This document shows, piece by piece, positions 8,281 to 16,029 of a stretch of 64,000 nucleotides of DNA (position 1 is the first letter of the stretch; each line of letters begins with the position of its first letter). The stretch comes from Mycolicibacterium peregrinum (GTDB lineage: Bacteria; Actinomycetota; Actinomycetes; Mycobacteriales; Mycobacteriaceae). The notes beneath the pieces were generated by a model, which made no database searches, was not told the origin of the DNA, and saw nothing but the letters and a program-made list of their open reading frames with translations. A program made the translations under genes and the position numbers. The DNA lies in contig NZ_LZSO01000048.1 of NCBI RefSeq assembly GCF_001665785.1, positions 62,001 to 126,000 on the forward strand, written 5' to 3'.

Positions 8281-8747
8281 GAGGGCGACGGTAGCAGCTA
8301 ACTACAAAGCATGCTGTCGCTTGCCGTGAAACTTCCCAACCAAGGTCCGAACAGCCGGCTTTGCAACCTAATTCGGGCGTAGGCCAGACGGGACCACACC
8401 GCAACCCAGGAATGCAGCAACCGGCGAGATCCCCACAGGGATCTGTGCTTCACCGCACCAGATAACGAGCGGTTACTCGCCACGCTGTCGAAAAACTGTT
8501 GAATTGTCAACAATCTTCGTTGCCGAGACGCCCGACACGGGCGGGATGCTGCGACCAATCATCTTGGGCCGCACCATAGAACATGCCTGCTCAATTGCGG
8601 CCAATGCGTTGCGGTACGACTTGGACGAACCGGTTGCGAACCGACATTTTGCGGGCCAGCCCTCCCTTTGTCCCGAACCCAGCAACGTACGCTGGTATCC
8701 ACTGGGTTCATGTCGGATGTCCGTAGCACAGGCGTACGCTCACCCAC
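8281..8747. other. 467-base stretch without a supported gene; holds an orphan palindrome
   Basis: No reading frame here has convincing codon use or a recognisable family. The only structure seen is TGTTGA/TCAACA with a 4-base spacer at 8497-8512, which looks like a regulator site but has no adjacent regulator gene. A -10-like TACGCT lies near 8735, just before the pyridoxal kinase GTG. Confidence 0.5.
8497..8512. promoter_or_regulatory. orphan inverted repeat
   Basis: A perfect 6-base inverted repeat with a 4-base spacer inside an otherwise gene-free stretch. The form is typical of GntR or TetR operators, but the cognate gene is not visible. Confidence 0.35.
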
Positions 8748-9554
8748 GTGGTCGACCTCTCGTACGTCATCGCCGGATCCGAAGCCACCGGCGGCGCCGG
8801 CCTGCAAGCCGACCTGCGCACGTTCCAAGAGTTCGGCACCTACGGTGTGGGGACGGTGACCTGCATCGTGTCGTTCGACCCCAAGGCGGACTGGGGCCAC
8901 CGGTTCGTCCCCGTCGATCCGCAGGTCATCGCCGATCAGATCGAGGCGGCGACGTCGGCGTACAACCTCGATGTCGTCAAGATCGGCATGCTCGGCACCC
9001 CCGCAACCATCGACGTCGTCGCTGAGGCTCTCGCCCAGCAATCGTGGCGGCACATCGTTGTCGATCCCGTCTTGATCTGCAAAGGACAAGAACCCGGCGC
9101 TGCTCTCGACACCGACACCGCACTGCGGAGCCAGATCCTGCCGCTGGCGACGGTCACCACGCCGAACCTGTTCGAGGCGCGCACCCTCGCCGGGATGGAC
9201 GCCATCTCCTCCATCGACGATCTCGTCGAGGCAGCCCGGCGCATTGCCGACCTCGGCCCCACGTATGTCCTTGTGAAGGGCGGGGTCGAGTTTCCCGGCG
9301 ACGACGCGGTCGACGTTCTCTTCGACGGCAAGGACGCCGAGGTTCTGCGCGCGCCGAAGGTCGGCGACGCCCGCGTCGCCGGCGCGGGATGCACGTTGGC
9401 GGCAGCGATCACTGCCGCCCTGGCCAAGGGATCCAGCGTCCCGGAGGCGGTGAGCCTGGCCAAGGACTTCACCACGGCCGGAATCGTCGATCGGATCAGC
9501 GGCAATGCGCCGTTCGATACGGTGTGGCAGGGTGCGGGCCGCTCGCCTCGCTGA
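8748..9554 (+). CDS. pdxK: pyridoxal kinase of the two-cysteine ribokinase type (PdxK/ThiD family)
   Basis: The 268-residue protein has the GSEATGGAGLQAD substrate motif near residues 10-22 and VKGG before the C-terminal ATP site. In place of the catalytic Asp of ribokinases it has GAGCT (Cys215), and a second Cys111 lies in the lid (LICKG). This pair matches the Cys110/Cys214 arrangement described for the Staphylococcus CC-ribokinases, which phosphorylate pyridoxal through a hemithioacetal; many are misannotated as ThiD. A GTG start with no clear ribosome binding site and a TACGCT box 7 bases upstream suggests a leaderless mRNA. Confidence 0.85.
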   Translation: MVDLSYVIAGSEATGGAGLQADLRTFQEFGTYGVGTVTCIVSFDPKADWGHRFVPVDPQVIADQIEAATSAYNLDVVKIGMLGTPATIDVVAEALAQQSWRHIVVDPVLICKGQEPGAALDTDTALRSQILPLATVTTPNLFEARTLAGMDAISSIDDLVEAARRIADLGPTYVLVKGGVEFPGDDAVDVLFDGKDAEVLRAPKVGDARVAGAGCTLAAAITAALAKGSSVPEAVSLAKDFTTAGIVDRISGNAPFDTVWQGAGRSPR

Positions 9555-9560
9555 TGCCGG

Positions 9561-10442
9561 TCAGCTGGGCGCGATGCCCAATGCCCCAGCCAGGGATTCG
9601 TAGATCCTGAACGTGTCCTCGTCATAAACCTGCAGCAGGACCTCCGGCATCTGAGGGTGGGGCGCCGAGTTCTCACCCACCACCTGGATCTGCACGTGAT
9701 TCGCCCCGGCCGCCAGATGCGCGCGCAATCCATGCGCAACCCTTGCCGCGTCACCGTGGACGGCGAGCTGGTCGATCAACCGGTCGCTACCGTCGCCGGC
9801 CAAATCCTCATCCGTGAAGCCGAGTCGCCGTAAATTGTTGGTGTAGTTCACCAATCCGAGGTAGGGATGCTTGATTCGCGGACGGGCGAGAGCCCGTGCC
9901 CGGTCAGGGTCTGACTCCAGAACCACCTTCTGCTCAGGCGCCAATAACCGCTGAGACCCGAGCGCCGCCCGCGCCCGCCGGGAGTGCTCGGGCGTGACGA
10001 GGTACGGCACTGAGCCGGCCGTCCGCTCGGTCGCCAGCGCCAGCATCTTGGGCCCCAGTGCGGCCAGCATCCGCTTCTCGCGGGGAACGCCGTGCTCATC
10101 AAGAGCATCAAGGAACCCGCTCAGGGCAGCCATCGGGGTGCGGTAACTGCCGACCTGTTCAGGGTGTCCTACGCCGAGGCCCAGCAGCAGTCGGTCCGGA
10201 TACGACCGCTGGATGCGCCGGTACGCTGCTGCCAACATGGCCGCATCGCCGCGGTAGATGTTGTAGATACTGCTGGCCACCACCAAATGGTCCGTGGCGC
10301 CGAGCAGTTCATCGATTCCCGACAGATCAGGTTCCGGGCCACCCAACCACAGGGTCGTATAGCCCAGCCCTTCGATCCGCTTTGCCATCTCGGATGTTGT
10401 GGCATAAGCCGGTTGCCAAACACCGAATTCACCGAGATTCAC
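9561..10442 (-). CDS. LLM-class oxidoreductase, probably F420-dependent
   Basis: A 293-residue luciferase-like TIM-barrel protein. The GTG at 10440-10442 is chosen because GGAGGT lies 5 bases upstream; a start 16 codons earlier lacks this. It begins NLGEFGVWQPAY and has LLLGLGVGHPEQV and VHGDAARVAHGLRAHLAAGANHVQIQV, typical of the mycobacterial F420-associated LLM subfamily (TIGR03620 type). The substrate is unknown. It is convergent with the pyridoxal kinase gene, 6 bases apart. Confidence 0.85.
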   Translation of the reverse strand: MNLGEFGVWQPAYATTSEMAKRIEGLGYTTLWLGGPEPDLSGIDELLGATDHLVVASSIYNIYRGDAAMLAAAYRRIQRSYPDRLLLGLGVGHPEQVGSYRTPMAALSGFLDALDEHGVPREKRMLAALGPKMLALATERTAGSVPYLVTPEHSRRARAALGSQRLLAPEQKVVLESDPDRARALARPRIKHPYLGLVNYTNNLRRLGFTDEDLAGDGSDRLIDQLAVHGDAARVAHGLRAHLAAGANHVQIQVVGENSAPHPQMPEVLLQVYDEDTFRIYESLAGALGIAPS

Positions 10443-10576
10443 TGCACACCTCCAGTCACGCGTCGATATGCCGCGAGCGTGCCTGAACAAAAATGGACCA
10501 TCAAGTCCAAACTATTGGGTCGATTCACATCGACCTGATCGCAACACTCCTGACCGCAGCCCCAATCGGCGTGAAT

Positions 10577-10597
10577 GCACTTTGAGTGCGATATATT
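10577..10597 (+). promoter_or_regulatory. operator and -10 box for a leaderless regulator transcript
   Basis: GCACT (10577-10581) and AGTGC (10585-10589) form an inverted repeat with a 3-base spacer, followed by the -10-like TATATT (10592-10597). Transcription would begin close to the ATG at 10604, so the mRNA is probably leaderless. The repeat sits between -35 and -10, where the XRE-cupin protein could repress itself. Confidence 0.6.
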
Positions 10598-10603
10598 GCA
10601 CCG

Positions 10604-11203
10604 ATGGACGAGGCCGCGGCCAAGCTGGCCACTGCGATCGGCGCCCGCGTGAAACAGGAACGCGCGGCCCGGGGCTGGACGCTGGATCAGCTCGCAGCCG
10701 CCGCATCGGTCAGCCGGCGCATGGTGATCAGCGTCGAACACGGTGAGGTCAACCCCAGCGTCGGGACGCTGCTGCGACTCAGCGACGCACTCGGTGTCGG
10801 GTTACCCGCCTTGGTCGAGCCGCCGGAGAACCGACCCGTGAAGATCACCCGCGCCGGTGACGGTGCACAACTGTGGACCGGTGCGGTCGGCGGCCGCGGT
10901 GTGCTGGTGGCAGGCACCACCCCACCCGATGTCGTCGAGCTGTGGGACTGGTCGCTCGGACCGGGTGATCGCCACGCCAGCGAGGCCCATTCAGCCGGTA
11001 CCGAAGAACTGATTCACGTGCTCGAGGGCGCGATCAACGTCGAGGTCGACGACCAGGTCATCGCCTTGGAGAGCGGGGACGCCGTGTCCTTCCCCGGCGA
11101 CGTCGACCATGCGTATGCCAACCCGCACGACACCCCGGCGCGGTTCTCACTGACCGTGTTCGAACCCGGTGTCGGCGCCGCGCAACGACGGCAAGGAGAA
11201 TGA
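10604..11203 (+). CDS. XRE-family regulator with cupin sensor domain
   Basis: The 199-residue protein has an N-terminal XRE helix-turn-helix (about residues 12-66, TLDQLAAAASVSRRMVISVEHG) and a C-terminal cupin barrel (about 110-190; HVLEGAINVEV and FPGDVDHAYAN). Such regulators sense a small ligand through the cupin and often repress their own gene and a neighbour. It is coupled to the following PaiB-like gene, whose start lies one base beyond this stop and whose ribosome binding site is inside this gene. Confidence 0.9.
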   Translation: MDEAAAKLATAIGARVKQERAARGWTLDQLAAAASVSRRMVISVEHGEVNPSVGTLLRLSDALGVGLPALVEPPENRPVKITRAGDGAQLWTGAVGGRGVLVAGTTPPDVVELWDWSLGPGDRHASEAHSAGTEELIHVLEGAINVEVDDQVIALESGDAVSFPGDVDHAYANPHDTPARFSLTVFEPGVGAAQRRQGE

Positions 11204-11204
11204 C

Positions 11205-11870
11205 ATGTTGATCCACCCGTGGGACGCCGCACTCGACGAAGCCGAATGGCAGAGCTGGCTGGCCGGCACCGATCGGTTCGGGATTCTCGCGGTCAACAAC
11301 TTCGACCCGGCTGCCGCACCGCCGATGGTGCCCACGCACTTCACTCACAAGGGCCGCGAGCTGCTTCTGCACCTGGCCCGACCCAACCCGGTCTGGCCAC
11401 ATCTGGAGGCCGCTGCCGAGGTACGCCTGACGGTGATCGGCGACTACGCCTATATCCCCACCTACTGGCGGGCGAAAGCCGGTGGGCCCGACGAGGATGG
11501 GGTGCCGACGAGCTACTACTCCTCGGTGCAGTTCGTCTGCCGCCCAACGATTGTCGACGACCCCGAGGGCAAGGCCCGCATCCTGGCCACTCAGCTCGAT
11601 GATTTCCAGCCCGAAGGGCGCCATGCCGACGTCGCAGTCGGCGAAGACCCGTACGGGCGCATGCTGTCCGGCATTCGCGGCATACGGCTCGAGGTCCTGC
11701 GCGTGGAAGCCAAGTTCAAGTACGACGACGCCAATCCGGTCGAGCACCGCGAGCGCGTCGTCGCCAACCTCGAGCAGCGCCGGCACGGTCTGGACACCGC
11801 CGCCGCGGCCCAGCAACGCCGTCGCCTGGCCACGATCGGCGACTGGAAGCTCAGGCGGAAGGAAACCTGA
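11205..11870 (+). CDS. PaiB-like FMN-binding negative regulator / split-barrel flavoprotein
   Basis: This 221-residue protein begins just after the XRE-cupin stop with AAGGAGA upstream. WQSWLAGTDRFGILAVNN, PTHFTHKG, HLARPNPVWPHL and PTYWRAK match the FMN-binding split-barrel of the PaiB family. In Bacillus, PaiB acts with an N-acetyltransferase, but most members are of unknown function and may be flavin-dependent enzymes. Coupled translation with the XRE-cupin gene suggests the two act on the same compound. Confidence 0.85.
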   Translation: MLIHPWDAALDEAEWQSWLAGTDRFGILAVNNFDPAAAPPMVPTHFTHKGRELLLHLARPNPVWPHLEAAAEVRLTVIGDYAYIPTYWRAKAGGPDEDGVPTSYYSSVQFVCRPTIVDDPEGKARILATQLDDFQPEGRHADVAVGEDPYGRMLSGIRGIRLEVLRVEAKFKYDDANPVEHRERVVANLEQRRHGLDTAAAAQQRRRLATIGDWKLRRKET

Positions 11871-12126
11871 AGATGAGGGCGTCGAGCAGGCGTCGCACCT
11901 CGTTGAGTCGCGTACGCACCGCGGTCTGATGATGGATCGCCGCCGGCCGACCGTCCGTGACGCGCGCGTTGATCCGTTCCAATTGCGTTTGGAGGTCCAC
12001 CATTTCATCCTCGAGAAGGGCGATGAACGCCTGCGCCTGACGCACGTCGGCACTGGCCCGTGGAGCCCGATTCGCCACCGGTGATGCCGGCCGAAGCCAG
12101 AGTGGATCAACAGGGTCTGCGGTCAT
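11851..12126 (-). CDS. small coiled-coil protein of unknown function
   Basis: A 91-residue protein. Residues ~28-88 (ADVRQAQAFIALLEDEMVDL and onward) form a long amphipathic helix with heptad-like spacing of Ala/Leu/Ile, followed by a second helix ending LIFRF. It overlaps the 3' end of the PaiB-like gene by 20 bases on the opposite strand. An adjacent in-frame GTG one codon upstream could also start it. I do not recognise the family; codon use is like the neighbours. Confidence 0.6.
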   Translation of the reverse strand: MTADPVDPLWLRPASPVANRAPRASADVRQAQAFIALLEDEMVDLQTQLERINARVTDGRPAAIHHQTAVRTRLNEVRRLLDALIFRFPSA

Positions 12127-12467
12127 CACCCTACGGTCGCAGCACCCTTCGGCGATCCGGTTTCCCGGCAGTATCCGTCCGGTAAGGAGCCGTTCACACT
12201 GTCGTCAGGCCATGCGTGAGTTCTACCGGAGCAACGCACTGGCGATGTCGGCGAAGTGCTTTCGCACCGGTCTAATCGCCGGCTCAGACGATGCGCACCG
12301 GCCGTATCTGCACGATAGCCAAAGGGCTCAGCCAACTTTCCCCACCGCCCAACGGACCGACCTCGGTGCGGGTAGGCCCAGGGCCCGACGGCAATGCCCT
12401 GTATGTCACGGCTATCGACGGCAAACTGCGGCGGCTGCAACCCCGGCCGGGACCGACCTCACGCCGG
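12127..12467. other. 341-base stretch with no intact gene; possible SMP-30-like remnant
   Basis: No complete gene is convincing. On the plus strand from about 12291 a frame reads TIAKGLS, VRVGPGPDGNALYVT and GKLRRL, which resembles one blade of an SMP-30/gluconolactonase-type beta-propeller. It runs on without completing a family. It may be a decayed fragment or chance. Confidence 0.35.
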
Positions 12468-12869
12468 TCACTTGACCGGCAGCACTGCGATCGCCTCGAT
12501 CTCGACGAGTTGATCGGGGTAGCCGAGGACTGCAACACCCAACAGCGTGCTCGGCGGCCGATGATCGGCGAAGTCCGACACCACCTCACCCCACGCCGCA
12601 GCGAGATCATCACGTTGGCCGCTGGCGACGTAGATCGTCGTCTTCACCACGTCGCGTAACTGGGCACCGCACTCCTGCAAGGTAATCCGGAGATTGCCCA
12701 TCACCTGGCGGGCCTGGGCGGCGATGTCACCGGGAGCGACGACCTGCCCCCGATCATCGAGTGGGCAGGCGCCGGCGGTGAAGATCATGCCGTTTCCGGG
12801 TGTGATCGCCGCGTAGGCGTAAGGCACACCCGCGAACAACCGAGAACCCCGCACCAACTCGATGGCCAT
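12468..12869 (-). CDS. RidA-family protein
   Basis: A 133-residue protein spanning the whole RidA/YjgF fold: FTAGACPLDDRGQVVAPGDI, ARQVMGNLRITLQECGA, VVKTTIYVAS and PDQLVEIEAIAVLP. Family members hydrolyse reactive enamine/imine intermediates. It lacks the canonical Arg of the RidA active site (RS/NPRVEIE): the corresponding stretch reads YPDQLVEIE with no Arg, so its reaction may differ from imine deamination. Confidence 0.85.
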   Translation of the reverse strand: MAIELVRGSRLFAGVPYAYAAITPGNGMIFTAGACPLDDRGQVVAPGDIAAQARQVMGNLRITLQECGAQLRDVVKTTIYVASGQRDDLAAAWGEVVSDFADHRPPSTLLGVAVLGYPDQLVEIEAIAVLPVK

Positions 12870-12924
12870 GCCCCAGTGTGGCAGGCCGCCCTACCCTCGG
12901 TGGGGTGGAACGAAGCAGCGACGG

Positions 12925-13407
12925 TTACCTTTCTGCGCTGATGTCTGCGCCGCGATGCATTTCATAGCTGCTGCGGGCACCGCCGGGGAACTCGACGAAT
13001 TCGACCGCGGTGCCGTCGGGATCGTTGACGAAGAACATCCGGACCCGGTCGATCGGGAAGGGCTCCTGAACGGGCTGGAAGCCCGCGTCGATCACGGCGC
13101 GGTAGGTGGCGTCGAGATCGGTGACCGACAATGCGATGTTCTGATTGCCGACGATGCCCCGTTTCCCCGGCCCAGGCGGCGTCGACGAACCGAGACTGAG
13201 CAGTTCGAGCATGACTCCGCCGACCACGCCCCCGACCACACGGCCCTCCTGCTGGCGTGACGAGTGCAGGACCGCATCGAACGGCTCACCCGAAATCAAC
13301 TGGTCGAACACCACATCCATGCGCAACAGGCCACTGTAGAAACCCAGGGCCCGATCCATGTCGGTCACACCGACGACCAGATGGCAGAAACGTAGGTCAC
13401 TCAACAT
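12925..13407 (-). CDS. VOC (glyoxalase fold) protein
   Basis: A 160-residue protein with GAGGAA before the ATG at 13405-13407. The two VOC modules start with CHLVVGVTDMDRALGFYSGL and NIALSVTDLDATYRAV; VNDPDGTAVEFVE provides the last strand and Glu ligand. It would bind a divalent metal and act as a lyase, isomerase or dioxygenase on an unknown substrate. It is divergent from an SDR gene across 79 bases, suggesting shared control. Confidence 0.85.
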   Translation of the reverse strand: MLSDLRFCHLVVGVTDMDRALGFYSGLLRMDVVFDQLISGEPFDAVLHSSRQQEGRVVGGVVGGVMLELLSLGSSTPPGPGKRGIVGNQNIALSVTDLDATYRAVIDAGFQPVQEPFPIDRVRMFFVNDPDGTAVEFVEFPGGARSSYEMHRGADISAER

Positions 13408-13486
13408 GGTGTTCCTCGACTTCCTCGTCAGCGCTTGATCATATGAGTTAGCGTGCCAAATCTGGCCGAATCCGAAAGGCAGCTCC

Positions 13487-14266
13487 ATGTCCCCCTATAG
13501 CCATCCGCATTCACTGGACGGCCACGTCGCGATCGTCACCGGAGCCGCCCGTGGTGTCGGCAAAGGCATCGCCACCGCGTTGTTGTCCCGCGGGGCCCGT
13601 GTACTGGTGACCGACATCCTCGACGAGGTATTGGCAAACACCACAGCGGAATTCACCGACGCCGGATTCGAGGTGGCATCTGTGGTGGCGGACTTGCGTG
13701 ACGCCGACAGCGCCCAGCGCATCGTCGACGCCGCGCTCGAGGCGTTCGGCACGGTGAACGGACTGGTCAACAACGCCGTCGCCAGCGCCGGACCCATCCC
13801 GTTCGTCGACATCCCCGCCGAGGAATACGAGCGCGTCCACGACACAGGGCCACGGGCGACGTTCCGGCTCATGCAGGCGGTTCACCCGGTCATGGTCAAC
13901 GGCGGCGGTGGATCGATCGTCAACCTCGGCTCCGCCGCCGGCACTGTCGGCACGCACTCGTTCGGCGCGTACGCCGGCGCCAAAGAAGCGATTCGTGGCA
14001 TGTCCAAAGTTGCCGCGCTCGAATGGGGCGTCGACGGGATCCGCGTCAACGTGGTCTGCCCGCTCGCCGAGACGGACGGCTTGAAAGTGTTGCGCGACAT
14101 GGCGCCCAAACAGTACGAGGCGGTCGTCAGGAGCACCTCGCTCAAACGAATCGGCGACCCCACCGACGACATCGGGGCGGTCGTGGCCTTCCTGATCGGT
14201 GACGATTCCACCTATCTCACCGGGCAGACCCTGCTCGTCGACGGCGGAGCCGGTTCCTTCCGCTAG
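13487..14266 (+). CDS. classical SDR-family oxidoreductase
   Basis: This 259-residue protein has a full classical SDR set: TGAARGVGKG (residues 19-28), NNAVASAG in place of NNAG, Ser of LGSAAG, YAGAK as the YxxxK dyad and LVDGG at the end. It would oxidise or reduce a hydroxyl/keto group with NAD(P). The substrate cannot be inferred. AAAGGCAG precedes the ATG. Confidence 0.9.
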   Translation: MSPYSHPHSLDGHVAIVTGAARGVGKGIATALLSRGARVLVTDILDEVLANTTAEFTDAGFEVASVVADLRDADSAQRIVDAALEAFGTVNGLVNNAVASAGPIPFVDIPAEEYERVHDTGPRATFRLMQAVHPVMVNGGGGSIVNLGSAAGTVGTHSFGAYAGAKEAIRGMSKVAALEWGVDGIRVNVVCPLAETDGLKVLRDMAPKQYEAVVRSTSLKRIGDPTDDIGAVVAFLIGDDSTYLTGQTLLVDGGAGSFR

Positions 14267-14352
14267 TTGCCGAACCCGGCCACATCGCGGGGTCACCCTT
14301 GTAGCTTCGGAATTGGAGACCGAAAAGCGCGAGCGAACAAGGAGGAAGACCA

Positions 14353-14982
14353 ATGACGAATCGTTCAGGAAGTGCGTTCTCCCGACGCACGTTCATCCGC
14401 GGCGCCGCATTCACGGTGCCCGTCGTCGGCGCTGCGGTGCTCGCACCAAGTGCACTGGCGGCACCACAGGAATGCGGTGATCCATCCGGCAAGGTCGGCA
14501 ATTGCGCGGCTCAACTGCCACAGGAGTTCACCTCGACCAGCTTCAGCACGACGGCCATCGCCGGCGGGACCAACTACTCGATCCTGTTCAGCACGAACAT
14601 CAGACGCGGTCCGCTCATCCCGTCCGGCACCACCGGCTACCGCATCAGAAGTGTCAGCGTGTCCGGCACCAAGCTCGACGGCGCCCCGTTCTACCTGACG
14701 CCGGGGATCGGTGAGGTCGGCCCACGGTTGCTCAACGCCCGGTCTGGGTCGTCCCTGGGCTTCGCCCTCGATGTGCCGTGGGACGCGAACCAGCTCGTGC
14801 GCTCGTTCCTCTACACCTACGACGTCGAGTTCCTCACCGGGCTGACGGTCAATCAGACCTGCCGCTACACGACGACGATGACGCTGCGCGACAACGGCAT
14901 GACCCTCGGCGGCGTCGGATCGGTCGACTTCACCACACCGATGCTCGCCGAGTGCGAGGCGGAGGCTCCCCCGCCCCAGTAG
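14353..14982 (+). CDS. Tat-exported protein of unknown function
   Basis: A 209-residue precursor with a twin-arginine signal (SRRTFIRG at residues 10-17, then a hydrophobic core and SALAAPQE cleavage region near 37). GGAGGAAGA precedes the ATG. The mature part is Ser/Thr/Gly-rich with several beta-strand-like stretches and four Cys, consistent with a small extracellular beta-sandwich. I do not recognise the family. It is convergent with the GH6 gene, 6 bases apart. Confidence 0.8.
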   Translation: MTNRSGSAFSRRTFIRGAAFTVPVVGAAVLAPSALAAPQECGDPSGKVGNCAAQLPQEFTSTSFSTTAIAGGTNYSILFSTNIRRGPLIPSGTTGYRIRSVSVSGTKLDGAPFYLTPGIGEVGPRLLNARSGSSLGFALDVPWDANQLVRSFLYTYDVEFLTGLTVNQTCRYTTTMTLRDNGMTLGGVGSVDFTTPMLAECEAEAPPPQ

Positions 14983-14988
14983 TCCGCT

Positions 14989-15969
14989 CTACCCGTGCGC
15001 CTTGCGGACCAGGTCGATGGCGTACTGATTGACGAAGGTGCCTGCGGCGGCCTCGCCGGTACCGCATGCGCCGTCGGACTCACCGGGACGCTTCACCCAC
15101 AGGAACGCGTCGACGTTGCCGTTTCCGGTCGCCGTGGTCGGCGCTGCACCGAGGGCCCGACCGCTCGGGTTGCACCAGTACATCTCGCCTTCGGCCGGTC
15201 CCGCACCGTTACGCGACGTGTCGATGACGTAGGGCTTGCCACCCGTCTGGCCCGAAATCGCGTCGCCGTAACCGATTTCCTCTTCGGTGGTGAAGAAGTT
15301 CGCGGTGTTGAGGCTGAATCCGCGCGCCTTGGCGACGCCGACGCGGTTGAGCCTGTTGGCCATCTCGTCGGCGGCCGTCCACCGGGAGTGCCCCGCATCG
15401 ACGTACACCGCGGTGCCCGGATTACGGGTGAGCGTGTCCACCGCGTAGCTCATCAGGTTGTAGCGCTCCTCGCGCTGATCACCCGACAGGCAGTCCGCCA
15501 TGGCGAGTGCGTCGGGTTCGAGAATGACCGCGGCCGGGCCTCCCCCGATGGCAGCGGCGACACCGTCGATCCAGCCCTTGTAGGCAGCGGCCGAGCCGAA
15601 GCCGCCCGCGGCATAGCTCCCGCAGTCGCGGTGGGGGATGCCGTAGAGCGCCAGGATCGGCATGGTGCCGGCGGCCTGTGCCGCGGCGATGTACTTGGCG
15701 TCCACAGCCGGGCTGGAGACGTTGTCCATCCAGTACGCCGTGGGGGTGTTGGCGATCGCCTGAAGTTCCGGGCTCGGGTTGCCCTGCGCGGCGCGCGCGG
15801 CCTTCGACGAGGGATTGACGTAGAACGAGTGCCCCTCGAGCGGGTTACCGTCGCTGGCCAGACGGACCGTTGGCCCCGGAGCAGTAGCGAGACCTGCGGC
15901 GACCACCGAGGCGACTGTCAGAAAGGGAGCGATCGACCGCGCGACTGCGCCAACAGCTGAGGACATCAC
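14989..15969 (-). CDS. secreted glycoside hydrolase family 6 (endoglucanase, CelA1-like)
   Basis: A 326-residue precursor with an N-terminal signal or membrane segment. Family 6 marks are HSFYVNPSS at the start, PILALYGIPHRDC, AAVILEPDALA (the conserved Asp region), YVDAGHSRW and DAFLWVKRPGESDG (C-terminal catalytic base region). It would hydrolyse beta-1,4-glucan, from outside or in the mycobacterium's own cellulose-containing matrix. No cellulose-binding module is present. Confidence 0.9.
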   Translation of the reverse strand: MMSSAVGAVARSIAPFLTVASVVAAGLATAPGPTVRLASDGNPLEGHSFYVNPSSKAARAAQGNPSPELQAIANTPTAYWMDNVSSPAVDAKYIAAAQAAGTMPILALYGIPHRDCGSYAAGGFGSAAAYKGWIDGVAAAIGGGPAAVILEPDALAMADCLSGDQREERYNLMSYAVDTLTRNPGTAVYVDAGHSRWTAADEMANRLNRVGVAKARGFSLNTANFFTTEEEIGYGDAISGQTGGKPYVIDTSRNGAGPAEGEMYWCNPSGRALGAAPTTATGNGNVDAFLWVKRPGESDGACGTGEAAAGTFVNQYAIDLVRKAHG

Positions 15970-16029
15970 CTCAGGGAAAGTAATGGGGCGACGCGATTAG
16001 CGCCAGTCGCTCCCCGCCGGGAGGGCCCG

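Noticed and set aside
12291..12470. Intact SMP-30/gluconolactonase gene
   Set aside because: Only one blade-like segment is present without the catalytic residues; at most a remnant.
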